A stretch of DNA of 42,668 nt, from positions 777,106 to 819,773 of the forward strand of contig WELB01000027.1 of the NCBI GenBank assembly GCA_009602725.1. Reading direction: 5' to 3'. The translations under genes and the position numbers were made by a program. Source of the stretch: Spirogloea muscicola. Its lineage: Eukaryota > Streptophyta > Zygnematophyceae > Spirogloeales > Spirogloeaceae. The notes under the pieces were generated by a model. That model saw only the letters and a program-made list of their open reading frames with translations, made no database searches and was not told the origin of the DNA. Shown in pieces: positions 1 through 14,250 of this stretch. Each line of letters begins with the position of its first letter. The stretch's first letter is position 1.

Positions 1-293
1 ACCCCCCCCCCCCCCCCACCGCCCCCCCGCTTTCTCCACGACCCCTAAAAGTAGCTTAATGAAGACGAGCTTGTCTATGAAGCGGTGCCGTTACAAAGGC
101 ATAAGAACAGATAGGTGATTAAGGGGAGCCAGAAGGGCACCTACTTCAAGCCTGTGAGGCATTGCTGCTCCAAGTATGCAATATTCACACTTCAGATATT
201 ACTAGATGGCCCTGCTTCATTGGTCAAGCTCGAGCTGCCTTCTGACAGGTACCTGCTTCTCTACAAGTGCAGGCTGAAGCACTAGAACTGCTG

Positions 294-4067
<3,774 letters not shown>

Positions 4068-4068
4068 N
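4068..4068. other. Single N joining two headless genes
   Basis: One unknown base lies exactly where citrate synthase (minus) and PPT (plus) both lose their 5' ends. Both frames run up to it uninterrupted. No promoter, 5'UTR, start codon or targeting peptide exists for either gene. I read it as a collapsed gap or misjoin. Confidence 0.8.
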
Positions 4069-4069
4069 G

Positions 4070-6598
4070 CTCTTTGGCCTCTGGTACCTCTTCAACATCT
4101 TCTTCAACATCTACAACAAGCAGGCGAGTGTTCAACTCTCGCCACTGTCTTTGGTGGAGACGGGCTGCTCTGTAGCAATGCAGGTCCCACCTGCCACCGA
4201 GGAAGGCACTAGGAACGTGGCTTTTGCCGCCACCATCGTTAGGCGCCTCCAGGGATGCAGCATCAGCACTTGTGACACTGTGGATTGTGGCCAGCTGATG
4301 GCAGCTGCCTTGGCCATGTTGCGACGCGCCGTGTGCTGCTTGTTGCAGGTCCTCAAGGCCTTCCCATACCCTGTCACCATCACGGCGCTCCAGTTTGCGA
4401 TCGGCACGGTCGTGGTGCTCGTCATGTGGATCACGGGCCTGTACAAGCGGCCGCAGATCACCCAAGAGCAGGTGGGTCAGACCAGACTTAGATGGGACTG
4501 CTCGATCAAGCCTCCGCCTTCAGTCATGCTATGGCCACCCAGACTTCGAGCTGCCTTAGGACATGCAGAGCACCTGTCACACCATCTGCACAACGGTAGC
4601 CTGGGCTATTTTGCTCACATCGACAGAGCCTTCTGGTAATTATCAAGTCCAGCAGAGGGTCCTTCACCATCCAATGAGCTCTGCTTGTGACGCTTGAAGG
4701 TGGTTGCCATCCTTCCGCTGGCCGCAGTCCACACCCTGGGCAACCTGTTCACAAACGTGAGCTTGGGCAAGGTGGCGGTGTCATTTACGCATACTATTAA
4801 GGCGCTCGAGCCCTTCTTCTCGGTGCTCCTGTCTGCGATGCTGCTGGGCGATGTAAGATGCCCAACTGCCCCCTTTGTGTGATCCTCCTCTTTCTAAACG
4901 TACCTCAGTGCTTCTTTATCTTGCTAGTCCTCCGAAAAGTCACTGCCTGCTCTGCGTGCTCATTGCAAGTACTGCTGCACCTTGTATGGCAGTCGCCGCA
5001 CCCATGGGTCATTGCTTCTCTCCTTCCGATCGTGGGCGGTGTGGCCCTAGCCTCCGCCACAGAAGCTTCATTCAACTGGTGAATACGAATGCATACTCTC
5101 CTGAAACACTACACCAGTATATTCACAAGCCAAGGCATATCGTTATCTGCAAGTCAAAGAGGCTATTGCATGTGTTGTCATGCTGTTGTGAAGGATAGAG
5201 TAAGATTATCGTACTACATGGTCTGAGCTGTCCAGATCAGTTTCCACGTTGCTTCTGCTGAATGTCACTCATATGAGCACTGCTTGAAGATGAACCCCAC
5301 TGGTCTGCTAACACTTGGGGCAGAGCGTAACTGCAGGGCTGGTTTCCTAAGTGCCATGGCCTCCAATCTCACTTTCCAGTCTCGGAACGTTCTTAGCAAG
5401 AAGCTCATGATCAAGAAGGATGTGAGGCGAAGTGCTCAGTTGTCTCATGCACTTGTTCTCCCTATTCACGAACATTTAAGTCATGCTTGAGTGTGGCAAA
5501 TGATTTTTATCGTAGGCATGAGTTGCATTGGCAGTCAGCACTGGGATGTAATTTGGGCATATTTTTAACACCCTTTGTCCTGAAATATCCTTCTTGTGCA
5601 GAAGGATGCACTGGACAATATCAATCTCTTCTCTGTCATCACCATCATGTCCTTCTTCCTCTTGGCTCCTGTTGCTCTCCTGGTTGAAGGCGTCAAACTA
5701 ACCCCAGCTTACCTTGAGGCTGCAGTACGAACTTCTCTACGACTCAAACCTGCTCCGGAGCGCCTCTCATGTTTGCATCTTACCATTGATTAGCTCGTAG
5801 CATATCCTAGTCTTCTGGAAGATTGATGGCTGAGATGGCTGAGATGAACGATGCTGTCGTTGTAACAGGGACTGGATGTGAAGACAATAATGACGCGAAC
5901 ACTGATAACTGGACTGTGCTTCCATTCCTATCAGCAGGTACTACTACGTCAAGTCAACTGTAACAATGTGGCATGACTTTGTGCTCTCTGTTTGTAGCAC
6001 TGACAAAAGTTGGCATTCTTGTAGTGATTATATTTTACATACTGCTGTATATGAAAATTCTTGTCCAATGTTCTGGTCCGGTAGTGCTGCGCTTCAATGT
6101 GAAATAGAAGAACAGCATTCGTCCGTTGAGCTGCGCTTCTTAATGAAACGACATTATGCTTGCTTGTGGCAGGTATCATACATGATCCTCCAGAGGGTAT
6201 CTCCTGTGACTCACTCTGTTGGCAACTGTGTCAAGCGCGTGATTGTCATTGTGACCTCGGTCCTCTTCTTTCGCACACCTGTCTCCACAATTAATGGGAT
6301 TGGTAAGTCCACACCTCCGACCCTCTTGGTTGCTTGCTACCACCAACCACTGAGTCTCATGACCTCAATCTAGTGATGAACAGGAATGATGTTGTTGATC
6401 TCAACAGCAGTCATTCAGCTGAGTCAACAGAAGATCTGGACTCGAAGAAGCCTCAAGGCACTTCTCTATCGGGCCTTCACTAACATCACAAGTATGTACC
6501 TTGCAACAGGTACGGCAGTGGCACTGGCAGGAGTTTTTGCCTACTCACGGGTGAAAGCAGTTCTTAGTCCCCCCAAAGTTGCACCTAAAATAGCCTAG
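4070..6598 (+). CDS. PPT: Plastid phosphoenolpyruvate/phosphate translocator, 9 exons seen, N-terminus missing
   Basis: Inner-envelope antiporter exchanging phosphoenolpyruvate for phosphate (triose-phosphate translocator family). Exons: 4070-4123, 4349-4471, 4700-4852, 4993-5078, 5337-5421, 5602-5724, 5869-5937, 6173-6302, 6510-6598 (TAG). They give 303 codons in one frame. The first intron has a GC donor (CAG|GCGAGT); the rest are GT-AG. Seen: [18 protein letters not shown] at the start of the transporter core, [54 protein letters not shown], and [16 protein letters not shown] followed by [11 protein letters not shown]. The last two fit PPT better than the triose-phosphate or glucose-6-phosphate translocators as I remember them. 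A family protein has a 70-100 residue transit peptide; here it is lost at the N at 4068. It lies head to head with citrate synthase. Confidence 0.93.
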
Positions 6599-7562
6599 TG
6601 CAGCCTACAGCAGCTTACAGCAGCGAACAGTATCTGGAAGTAGCACGGTCCGAAGAATTTGGTACCAGGGCTTAATGTCGAGCTGCTACTACAGAGTAGG
6701 TAATTTGCGACCAGTGTTGGGAAAATTAGCATGTGTGTCCATCCGCTTCAACTCGGATGCTGTAAGCCTGAGTAAGTCAACCCACACGTGACAAGCAAGA
6801 CATGTGATTGACGTATCTCTTGCCTGCCTAACAAGGCTTTTACGGGTGGAGCTTATGATTCTCGTTGTCGTTGGAGCCGTGGCCTTCAGTCCGTTGTTGG
6901 CTCTGTGGCAGTCTCGACAGGCCTTCTGTGCTAACCGCATCAAATCGTTGTATTTGTAAACGGTGTAATAGATGTGCTTGATTGTGTTGGGAGCCTCTCG
7001 GGAGCAGGGCGGGAAGCTCCCGCTTGTTTCCGGCTAAGTTGTGGGGCCGGTAACGGCGGGAGGGGGGTCCCCGGTCGGTGGGGGGCCGCTAAGAGCCGAC
7101 CGGGGCCCCCGTTAAGGAGGGGGAAGGGGTGGGGGCAGGTGGAGCCCTCTCCGCACCTCGCGGCGCGCGTGGCGGCGGCAAGTGCGGGGGGGCCCATCCC
7201 CTCCTCCCCTCCTCGGCCCCCTCTCCCCTCAGACCGCCCATCCGCTTACCGTGCGGCTCCCTTCATGGCGCCAACCCCACCCCTCCATCTCCCCCTGGCG
7301 ATCGGGCCAGCGCCGCGGTCCTCGACGCTCGCCTCGTCGCCGGCGGCGTTGGCGGCGGCTGCGGCGGCGGCGGCGGCGGCGGTCGCGGCGCTCGGCGCGG
7401 CCCTGGCGGGGGGTTCTGCAATGGCCCACTGCGGAAGCGCAATGAAGTGGAAACGAGGCCCCCGTCGGCTGCCTCACCGTCTACGCACCGCGCGCCTTTC
7501 TTCGTCTGGGCACATGGTGGACTGGTAGCCGCTACCGCCGCACCGCCGTCGGCAGGGGGTCA
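6599..7562. other. Gene-free stretch, GC-rich, with a stable hairpin
   Basis: The PPT 3' flank to about 6960 holds nothing recognisable. From about 7000 to 7500 the sequence becomes strongly GC- and CGG-rich, with long open frames that look like base-composition artefacts. At 7066-7109 GGTCCCCGGTCGG and CCGACCGGGGCCC form a nearly perfect 13-bp stem around a 17-base loop. No gene is supported. Confidence 0.5.
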
Positions 7563-8222
7563 GGGCCGCGCAAACTGCTGACCTGCGCGTCCGAGCGCGC
7601 TTCGCGGCCGTGGTCGCCAAGGCCGCCTACACCACCGCCGTGCTGCGGCTCCCCGAGGCCGACCTGCGCGGGCGCGCGAGACTCCAATCGGCCTCCTCCC
7701 CGGGGGCAGCGGCGTGGCTTCAGGCCCTCCCCATCAATGACGCCCTCACTCTCCCCGATGAGGTCTTTCGCACTGCCGTCCACCGGCTCCTGGGACTGCC
7801 GCCTCCATGTCTCCAGGGCGTGCGTCAGTGTGTATGCGGCGAGCGAGGGGCCGAGTCTGGGGAACTGGCCGCTCATGTTCTGCGCTGCGCCCACGGCCGC
7901 GAGCGGACAGCGGCCCACGACCGCCTCCGCGATGCGATGTACGGCATCCTGGTGGAGGCTGGCTTCTCGGTGTCAGCGGAGCACTCCGGCGTCATGCCGC
8001 TTCAGGAAAGGGCCGACGGTCTCCGCGCCCGTTGCGTAGACCTGGTGGCCACCCCACAGGTCGGCGGGCCACGTCTTCTCCTGGACGTCATGACCACCGA
8101 CGCATACGACCGCTCACACCCAGCCCAATGTGCCACCAAGGCTGGGTATGCGGTCGCCTGCGCCGCTCGGGCTAAAGAGCTCAAGTACGCCGACCATCCG
8201 CGGGAAGAGTTCTTCCCATTGG
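7563..8222 (+). mobile_element. LINE C-terminal fragment with CCHC and endonuclease-like domain (subfamily 2)
   Basis: An open frame encodes the end of a non-LTR retrotransposon polyprotein. In order: a region before the finger (PGAAAWLQALPINDALTLPD, then FRTAVHRLLGLPPP), a CCHC cluster (CVCGERG, then HVLRCAHG), and a restriction-enzyme-like endonuclease signature (CVDLVATPQVGGPRLLLDVM, matching the R..D....D pattern of R2-like and Dualen-like elements), then KYADHPREEFFPLA. The reverse transcriptase part is missing, so the copy is 5'-truncated. It stops abruptly at 8222, where related copies continue VDVHGALGS, because other repeat sequence follows. Family placement rests on remembered domain patterns. 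Confidence 0.7.
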
Positions 8223-9050
8223 CATGAAGCTCATACCCAAATGTCCCAGTTGGTCAGAATGCAAGCCTTGGAACTGCCCGGTATCCGGCAAGTTTTAGAC
8301 TTCAAGGATAACGCAGATGATATTGTACCTGCTCGTAGCTCCACTCAGAAAGCTGCTACAAATGCCGACATTTCTATCAGAAGTTCAGTATATACCAATA
8401 TCCATTATGCTTAAAGCAGGTGCCTCAAGCATTCTGGTAAGCAGCATATTGGTGGATGCTGAACTTTTGTTAGGTGTATCGGCGCTAGTAGCAACTTTCT
8501 TAGTGGAGCTACCAGCAGGTAAAACACTATCTGCATTATATTTTATCCTAAAACTGGCCGGATATCGGGCATTTCCAAGGTGTGACCAACTTCCACCTCT
8601 CCTCTCTCCAAAGGGTTGCGAGATGAAGAGCTTGGCAAAACTGCAGCATGAGCAATAAGGTTGGCACCATGAGCATACCCGTCATAGGTGTCCATCTCAT
8701 CTTCCTCATTTTAGATATCTTGCAGATTGTATTCCTCATCCTCCTGCAAACCATATGCTTTGGAAAGTGCACTTAAGACGACTTCAGTCTTGCTTAGCTG
8801 TTAAGCTAGAACAAGCTGCTCAGTCAATCTGCCTTGCCATCTGATCATACATACAGTCATGACTATCAGTCGACTTACTGGTAGATAACACCCTTTCCAA
8901 AGCTATCTTGTTTCTCAATGCTACAGGCATCTTGTCAGATAATCTCTTCCAACACTGGTGTTCTACATGCCTGGGTCTAGAACAGAATGCACACCTAGCA
9001 CCAGTGGTCTGATGCAAAGACGTGCAAACGTTTTTGAGATGGCCTTTTCA
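8223..9050 (-). mobile_element. Fossil of an LTR-type retroelement, Gag zinc-knuckle region
   Basis: On the minus strand, 8820-9017 encodes a CX2CX4HX4C zinc knuckle (CAFCSRPRHVEHQC), as found at the end of Gag in copia/gypsy-type elements. Sequence downstream of it towards 8430 has the acidic, low-complexity look of a Gag-Pol linker. I see no reverse transcriptase, integrase or terminal repeats. It is a broken fragment, apparently old, and abuts the LINE piece at 8222. The family call is weak. Confidence 0.4.
8246..8600. repeat. Fold-back inverted duplication, arms about 170 bp
   Basis: The left arm (about 8246-8420) is the diverged reverse complement of the right arm (about 8425-8600). For example the 33 bases at 8267-8299 match the complement of 8549-8581 at 30 positions, and GGTAGCTCCACT in the right arm mirrors CGTAGCTCCACT in the left. 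The turn lies near 8422. It duplicates part of the neighbouring retroelement fossil. Confidence 0.75.
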
Positions 9051-9199
9051 TTACCACACCCATGACAATCTATGACTGGCCGAGCAAATAAGTCTCTGCT
9101 GAACGCGCAACACCCAAGCACTCAATTTAAGTCCTGGAAATGACTTTAGACCAAGCGGTCCCGAACCAATAGATATACCTGGTCCGTAACCAATTGAAA

Positions 9200-9310
9200 G
9201 TAAATCGAAGCGGAACAAGGGCCAAGCCCAGCCTGTCTAATTCGAGTCGGGAGCCAAGCCCAGCCTATTTACTTCAGATCGGGCGCCAAGCTCAGCTTCG
9301 GATTGGGTGT
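9200..9310 (+). repeat. Imperfect tandem repeat, about 33 bp x 3
   Basis: The core GCCAAGCCCAGCCT occurs twice and GCCAAGCTCAGCTT once, each preceded by a TCGGG or CGGAAC-like stretch and followed by a TTCGAGT or TTCAGAT-like stretch. Spacing is about 30-35 bases. Confidence 0.6.
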
Positions 9311-10377
9311 CCAAGCAAAGATGCCGTATGCACTCTTGCAAGGAACAGAAAGGTGCTGCATGTATGCAGCACCGTCAGAGCAAAGCAAGGCAATGCTTGT
9401 CAATTGCTCTCACGATACACAAGGTCATGGTCCTTTGTGGCATACCGAGTGTGGTCCGTTCTTACATGCCAGGCGCCGGTAGCTTCTTGGAGGTACGGCT
9501 CTCTAGCGGCTACTGCGCTTGACACCTGTGCCCACGCCTTCTTGGCGAGACACTGAACGCGCGCGCTACGCTCACTTTTGTAACAGCAGCGCGGCGGCGG
9601 CGGCAGCGGCGGCAGGAAGGAAGTTGGAAGTGGGCCACTTGGCTCATCTGATCCCCCAGGCCTCTTGGCCAGTGTGACCATAAGACACTCCTACCTCTTA
9701 CCTGCCATTTCCCCACCACTGCCTAGCTAATTTCCCAGGGCTTGTCGAGGTAAATCACACCTTTCGACGCGCTTTCGTGGGATCTTTCGGGAGTTGAGCG
9801 GCAATTGAAGCGAGCTGGGCGGCAATTGAAATCCGAGCGCTGACGCCATGCAAGACTGGCACTAGAGTGAGTCCAAACGAGACTTGGGCGGTAGACTTGA
9901 CATCTTTCCTGACCTAAACGGGGTGGAGGTCCCGCGCTCACGACTCTCATCAAACCAAGCTGACAGATGACCTGTCTCCAGGATCCACGTGCGAAGCCAC
10001 CTCCGCATGTCTTGTCAGCACCGACACCGAAATCGTTCACCGACGTGACGGTGCACAACAGCATCCCGTCTCTTCTGCACACACCGTGGAGCTAACCAAA
10101 TAAAGAAACAGCTCTTCCAGTGTCAGGCAATGGCTGTGAGAGGCCAGCCCAAACATTGACGATAGTCTGAGAAGGCGGAAGGTGCAGAATATACGAACTT
10201 AATCTCCTTAACTTTTTCGAGTGGACGCTCATAGTCTTTCTAATCGGCAATAGCAGAATCAGCTTAGCAAGAGGGCAAAGAAGTGTCGCCCTGTTGGACC
10301 TGGAGGCAGCAGCCAAGGCGCGGCCTGCCCGCAAGTGGATGGGCAATGCTGCAGCAAATGCCAAGGAATGCTGCAGG
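9311..10377. other. No gene seen
   Basis: No recognisable exon. A 12-bp direct repeat (GCGGCAATTGAA) occurs twice near 9799 and 9819. At about 10090-10160 there is a minus-strand copy of the short hairpin repeat described for 28.1-30 kb (GGCTGTGAGAGGCCAGCCC). Confidence 0.45.
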
Positions 10378-10590
10378 AAAAGGTATCGTGTATTTGAAAC
10401 AAATGAAGGCCATAAAGGCCAAGTACGACGCAAGCACATCTTGACATCACCCACAGCAGATTGACCCGAGTAACCACGGGTCAATACATGTAGGTCGCTA
10501 ATCGATGCCTAAATATTAGATGGCAGATTCGAAGCCCTTCTACCACCAACTAGAGCTGGCCCAGCTTTCTGGTGCAAAGCATTAGCCTGA
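10378..10590 (-). mobile_element. LINE 3' end (subfamily 1), 5'-truncated
   Basis: The minus strand carries the last codons of the LINE frame (ISDLHVLTRGY-like) and its 3'UTR: ACGGGTCAAT-type motif after the stop, CAGATTGACCCG in plus orientation, then GGCCAAGTAC and the end motif read as AATACACGA. The same end occurs at 15817-16110, 16173-16840, 27769-28090 and 30172-30240. Confidence 0.7.
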
Positions 10591-10689
10591 GCACCCTGCA
10601 GAAAGGCCGAGGAGATGGCAGGGAGATGGCATGGCCCATCATGTACACCCGAGCAAGCTAGCCCGACCTTGATAAAGTCCGTCATGCCT

Positions 10690-11040
10690 ACTCATACGGG
10701 GGCTGGAGGTTGTCTCCGTGCGCGGCATGCTGACCTCGTCGCCATAACGCCTGAAGGGGTCTCCGCATCATCGTAGACGTCGTGACTACTGATTCCGTCG
10801 AGTCCGCCAACACCACCAATCGGCGGCGGAGGCAGGGCACGCGGTTGGCAAGGCTGCTGGTGGTAAAAGAGCGCTTGTACGCGGACCACCCTGCTGGCAG
10901 CGTTAAAGGGGGGCTGGCATTGGAAACAGCTCTTCCATATTGACAACAATGACCAGAGGCTATTGAGCACCCACTCGCTGACGTCTTGGAGACTGTATTC
11001 TGCTTTTTGCGCCCTCCGCCTCTTTCAGACCTTGTCCAAT
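10690..11040 (+). mobile_element. LINE endonuclease-domain fragment and 3'UTR (subfamily 2), broken
   Basis: Pieces of frame read RHADLVAITPEG and then IIVDVVTTDSVESANTTN, the endonuclease signature seen at 7563-8222, followed by RLYADHPAG. The reading frame shifts between these pieces. A 3'UTR tail with CAGACCTTGTCCAATTCC and GGGCTGGCC follows to about 11040, like the tail after the copy at 21.9 kb. Confidence 0.55.
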
Positions 11041-11164
11041 TCCTTGGGCTGGCCACAGCTATGCACGTGGCTACAGCGACTGGGGATCCAAGGAAGCGCG
11101 TCCAATTGAGAGCAGGGGCTGTGAGAGGCCAGCCCAAAGAATGGAAAATTTTGAGTAGCCCCGA

Positions 11165-13440
11165 GTCAGCAGCTGCAAGTTCGAGTACTTTGCAGCTAGA
11201 ACGAGGAGAAGGAGCTCTTCAAGAAACAGGTGGTGGAGCTGCGGGCGCGGTTGCGATTGCGCGGGGAGGACTGGCAGGCAACAAGCACGAGGGCATAACG
11301 TGGTCGGCATTGCAACGATTGTGAAGGAAATGTGGTGCAATACTTGACACCCATTCCCGTGATCTCGACCTCCCCGCCCACAAAGTGCTCTTGCAGTTGG
11401 ACAGCTAGGGTGGCTCTCGTGCTCCTCCCCTAAGGCTTACTCTCTCTTCATCGACAAAGTATTGTCCGGCATGCTGGTGTCCACACTTACGAGCAGACTG
11501 TATGTAGGCTTGGACTCGATTCAGGACGACCGACCAGCCTCCTGACCCGCCTGAGCTGCTCCCACGCAGGTGATGGTGGCAACACAGCGGTGTGAGAAAT
11601 TTGCACGCGAGCAGCTGGAGGAGCTCCGCAATCAGTAGCCCTGTGACAGTGGACTACTTGCAAATTGATACACCTGAAAATTGGCCACATTGGCCGCTGG
11701 GTTCCGCATTGGGGACTGGCTGGGCCCGCTGTGGCATAGAGGCCAGACGACCTGACGTAAGGTGGCCGGGCGGCTGCGGCGATGGCATGAGTGGCGCGAC
11801 CTGGACGAGGCTGCAAGGGCAAGGGCTTTGGATGGCTTCGGGCTCAAATCCTGGAGCATGGCATCCAGGGGTATGCCATGCGTGCTGTCGGCAGTGATGC
11901 TACATTGCAAGGTGCGCCTGCAGCTACTGACGGTGAGAAGTTGAGCCTGTTGTGGCTGCTCTGCACTTACAATGCGGAGGCAGCGTACTTCGACGAGGGC
12001 GTCCGGAGCAGCCAGCGCAAGCTCCTCCTGTTGGCGATCGGCAAGCTCGTCCAGCCGGCATACACGGCCACGGTGGCTCACCACTGTACGGCTGCGCTTG
12101 TTGCTTTCAAGGAAGCAGTGGACTGGCAGCTCGCCACAGACAATGACGTGCCATTTGCCGAGGCTGCAAATGCCGCAATGAGGGCGGCGGTCGAACGCTT
12201 TGACGCCAAGATGGATGATGTGCATGTCAGCCAATTCGGCTGGGATACAGCAAAGTTGCGCAGGCGCCTCTTGCGTGACTTGCACGCGCATGTAACAGCC
12301 ATGCGCTGGCAGAGGCTCGCTGCCATCGCCAAGGAGGCCGAGGTGCGAGTGTTTGCGACTCACCATATCAGCTGGCAGCCAAGGGCTGGCATCCGACACC
12401 AAAAAGCATCATAGCATGTTGAGCGCTTCTGACAGAGATACTTGCATCGCCACAGGCCAACTTGGTGCAGGCGATCATGGACCCTTGCAGAGTGCTCCTC
12501 AAGGAGGGTACATCGAAGACACTGCGCAAGCTCCTGCAGCTAATTACGCAGACTGAGCACAAAATCTGCAGGCTATCTTTGTGGCCGCAGTTCGACTTAC
12601 AGGGTGCCTTGTGCTGGGGTGTGCCATGTGGCAGCAGCTCCTAGTCACATTTGGCACTCCGCACTCATGTACTTGCAGTTTCAGATTATCAAATTTAGCA
12701 GAAGCTCACGGTATGCTGGATCTGAAAGCCTGAACTGCTGACAACCTCAGTAAAACAGAGGCTGAGAAGAGTCTCCTCAAGGTGGTGAAGGGGTACACGT
12801 TGCAGAGGAGCGAGGCCGAGCAGATGATGGCAGCGCTGGCAGCTGCTGGGCGGGAGTGCATCAGGCAACGTGCACGGGAGGCAGCCAATGATGCCCTGAT
12901 CGCATGGTGCACAGGTGGGCAGTCTAGAGATCACGAAGACCCAGGGGCCCTGTTCTCATAGCGATTGGAGCTCGTCTGCTTTGACTGACGTACTGTGCCA
13001 TTTGACGCCTCTGTGTTAGATATCAGTTGGCATTTCGGTGGGATGGCAACCTTGTGCAGCCAGTCTGGCATGGCAACAGATACATTTGGTCGCTACAAGG
13101 AATGCGCGTGCAGCGGTGGACTGCCTGGACCTTGTTTGCTGGAGATGATGGAAATGCAGGGCAACAGGACACGAAGGCCTTGGCTACAGGATACTTGCAC
13201 AGCTTTGCAGTGCTAGTCAGGCTGGAGACAGTCAGAATCTGGTACATGTATCTGACAGTCAATGAATGCCCTCTTCAGGCTGTGCGTGTCCTGGCCGTGA
13301 CAGCAGCTGTGCATCTCAGTGGAGAGCAGCAGCATCCGGACACGATCGAGGCCACGCTGCTGTCGTAGCTTGCTCCCAATAGCGCCTTCGCCGGCGCCAC
13401 TGCGGACCCCTTGGCCTTGTTGTCGAGGGACAGGGTACGT
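11165..13440 (+). pseudogene. SEY1/RHD3 copy A, truncated and broken, introns kept
   Basis: Matches exons 9-16 of copy D (30778-35636) in order. Exon 9 remnant from 11165 (KELFKKQVVELRA) loses frame soon after. Exon 10 at 11571-11636 (VMVATQRCEKFAREQLEELR). The exon 11 acceptor CAG has become CAT near 11790. Exon 12 at about 11976-12343 is fully open and contains [13 protein letters not shown] and [10 protein letters not shown]. Exon 13 lies near 12452-12550, exon 14 near 12755-12912, exon 15 near 13017-13112 and exon 16 near 13279-13366. The GTPase domain and the membrane hairpin are absent, so no working protein is possible. Retained introns show copying at DNA level. It is more diverged from D than C is in exons 13-16, so probably the older duplicate. 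Confidence 0.85.
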
Positions 13441-14000
13441 CAGTAACGCCTGAGCTGCCTGCCTTTACCTCACTGTCTTCCTTCGGAAGCTCTGACAGTG
13501 AGGTGATAGCAGGCAGCTCAGCGTTACCGTCCCATGAATGACAACAAGGCCAAGGGAGCCGCAGTGGCGCCGGCTGGGGCGCTGTTGGGAGCACACCACG
13601 ATAGCAGCGTGGCCTCGATCAGTTCTGAATGCTGCTGCTCTCCACTGAGACGCACAGTCACGGCCAGCGTAGCCAGAGCATGAAGAGGGCAATCGATGAC
13701 TGTCGAATACATGAACCTGATCCCGCCTGTCTACTCCTGATAAGCACTGCGAAGCTGAGGCGAGTCTCCTGCAGCCAGGGCCTACGTGCCCTGAGTCCCT
13801 ATATCGGCACAGCATCTCCAGCAAACAAGGTCCAGGCTGCCACCGCTGCACGCGCGTTCCTTGTAATGGACCAGACGTATCTGTTGCCATGCCAGACTCG
13901 CTGCACAAGGTTGGAATCCAACTTAAACGCCTGACACAAATGCTTCAAACGGCACAGTACGTCAGTCAAAGCAGACAAGCTCCCATCACTATGCGGACTG
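12955..14000. repeat. Large inverted duplication, arms about 500 bp
   Basis: The left arm (about 12955-13477) is mirrored by the right arm (about 13494-14000) around a 16-base spacer at 13478-13493. CACTGTC at 13471-13477 pairs with GACAGTG at 13494-13500, and GCTTTGACTGACGTACTGTG near 12980 is mirrored exactly near 13960. Arms differ by substitutions and small indels, so this is an old event. It contains SEY1 copy A exons 15-16 and their introns. Confidence 0.85.
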
Positions 14001-14250
14001 GGCCCCTATGTCTTTGTTGCGAAGTGAGAGGAGCTTGCGCTTGCTGCTCCGGACGCCCTCGTCGAACTAAGCTGCCTCCGCCTCGTACCTGCAGAGCAAC
14101 CAAAACGGACTTAACTCCCCAGCGTCAGTGGCTGCAGCCGTATCTTGCAACGTAGCATCACAGACGGCAGCACGCATGCATACTCCTCGATGCAGTGCTC
14201 CGGAAATATCATATGCCTGACGCCCGAAGCCATCCGCATCCCTGGCCCGT
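13500..14250 (-). pseudogene. SEY1/RHD3 inverted fragment (A-prime)
   Basis: The minus strand carries exon 16 sequence (LATLAVTVRLSGEQQ, then IEATLLS), exon 15 remnants near 13850-13930, and at about 14060-14250 the end of exon 11 plus the start of exon 12 (RYEAEAA). Exons between 12 and 15 are deleted. It is the right arm of the inverted duplication plus an extra piece. It ends near 14250, inside what should be the 5' part of the RsmE gene. Confidence 0.75.

Noticed and set aside
1-40. Poly-C tract at the window start
   Set aside because: Simple low complexity at the edge; no feature can be supported from it.
7129-7581. Long open frames of 150-184 codons on the plus strand
   Set aside because: They are glycine/alanine/proline-rich, sit in a CGG-rich stretch with matching open frames on the other strand, and contain no motif or splice signal. 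Base composition explains them.
10500-10540. tRNA-like B box (GATTCGAAGCCC)
   Set aside because: It lies in the coding tail of the LINE copy, and no matching A box or cloverleaf could be drawn.
13500-14000. Recent amplification or chimera artefact as the cause of the fold-backs
   Set aside because: The two arms differ at many positions and by indels, so they are not copies made during library preparation.
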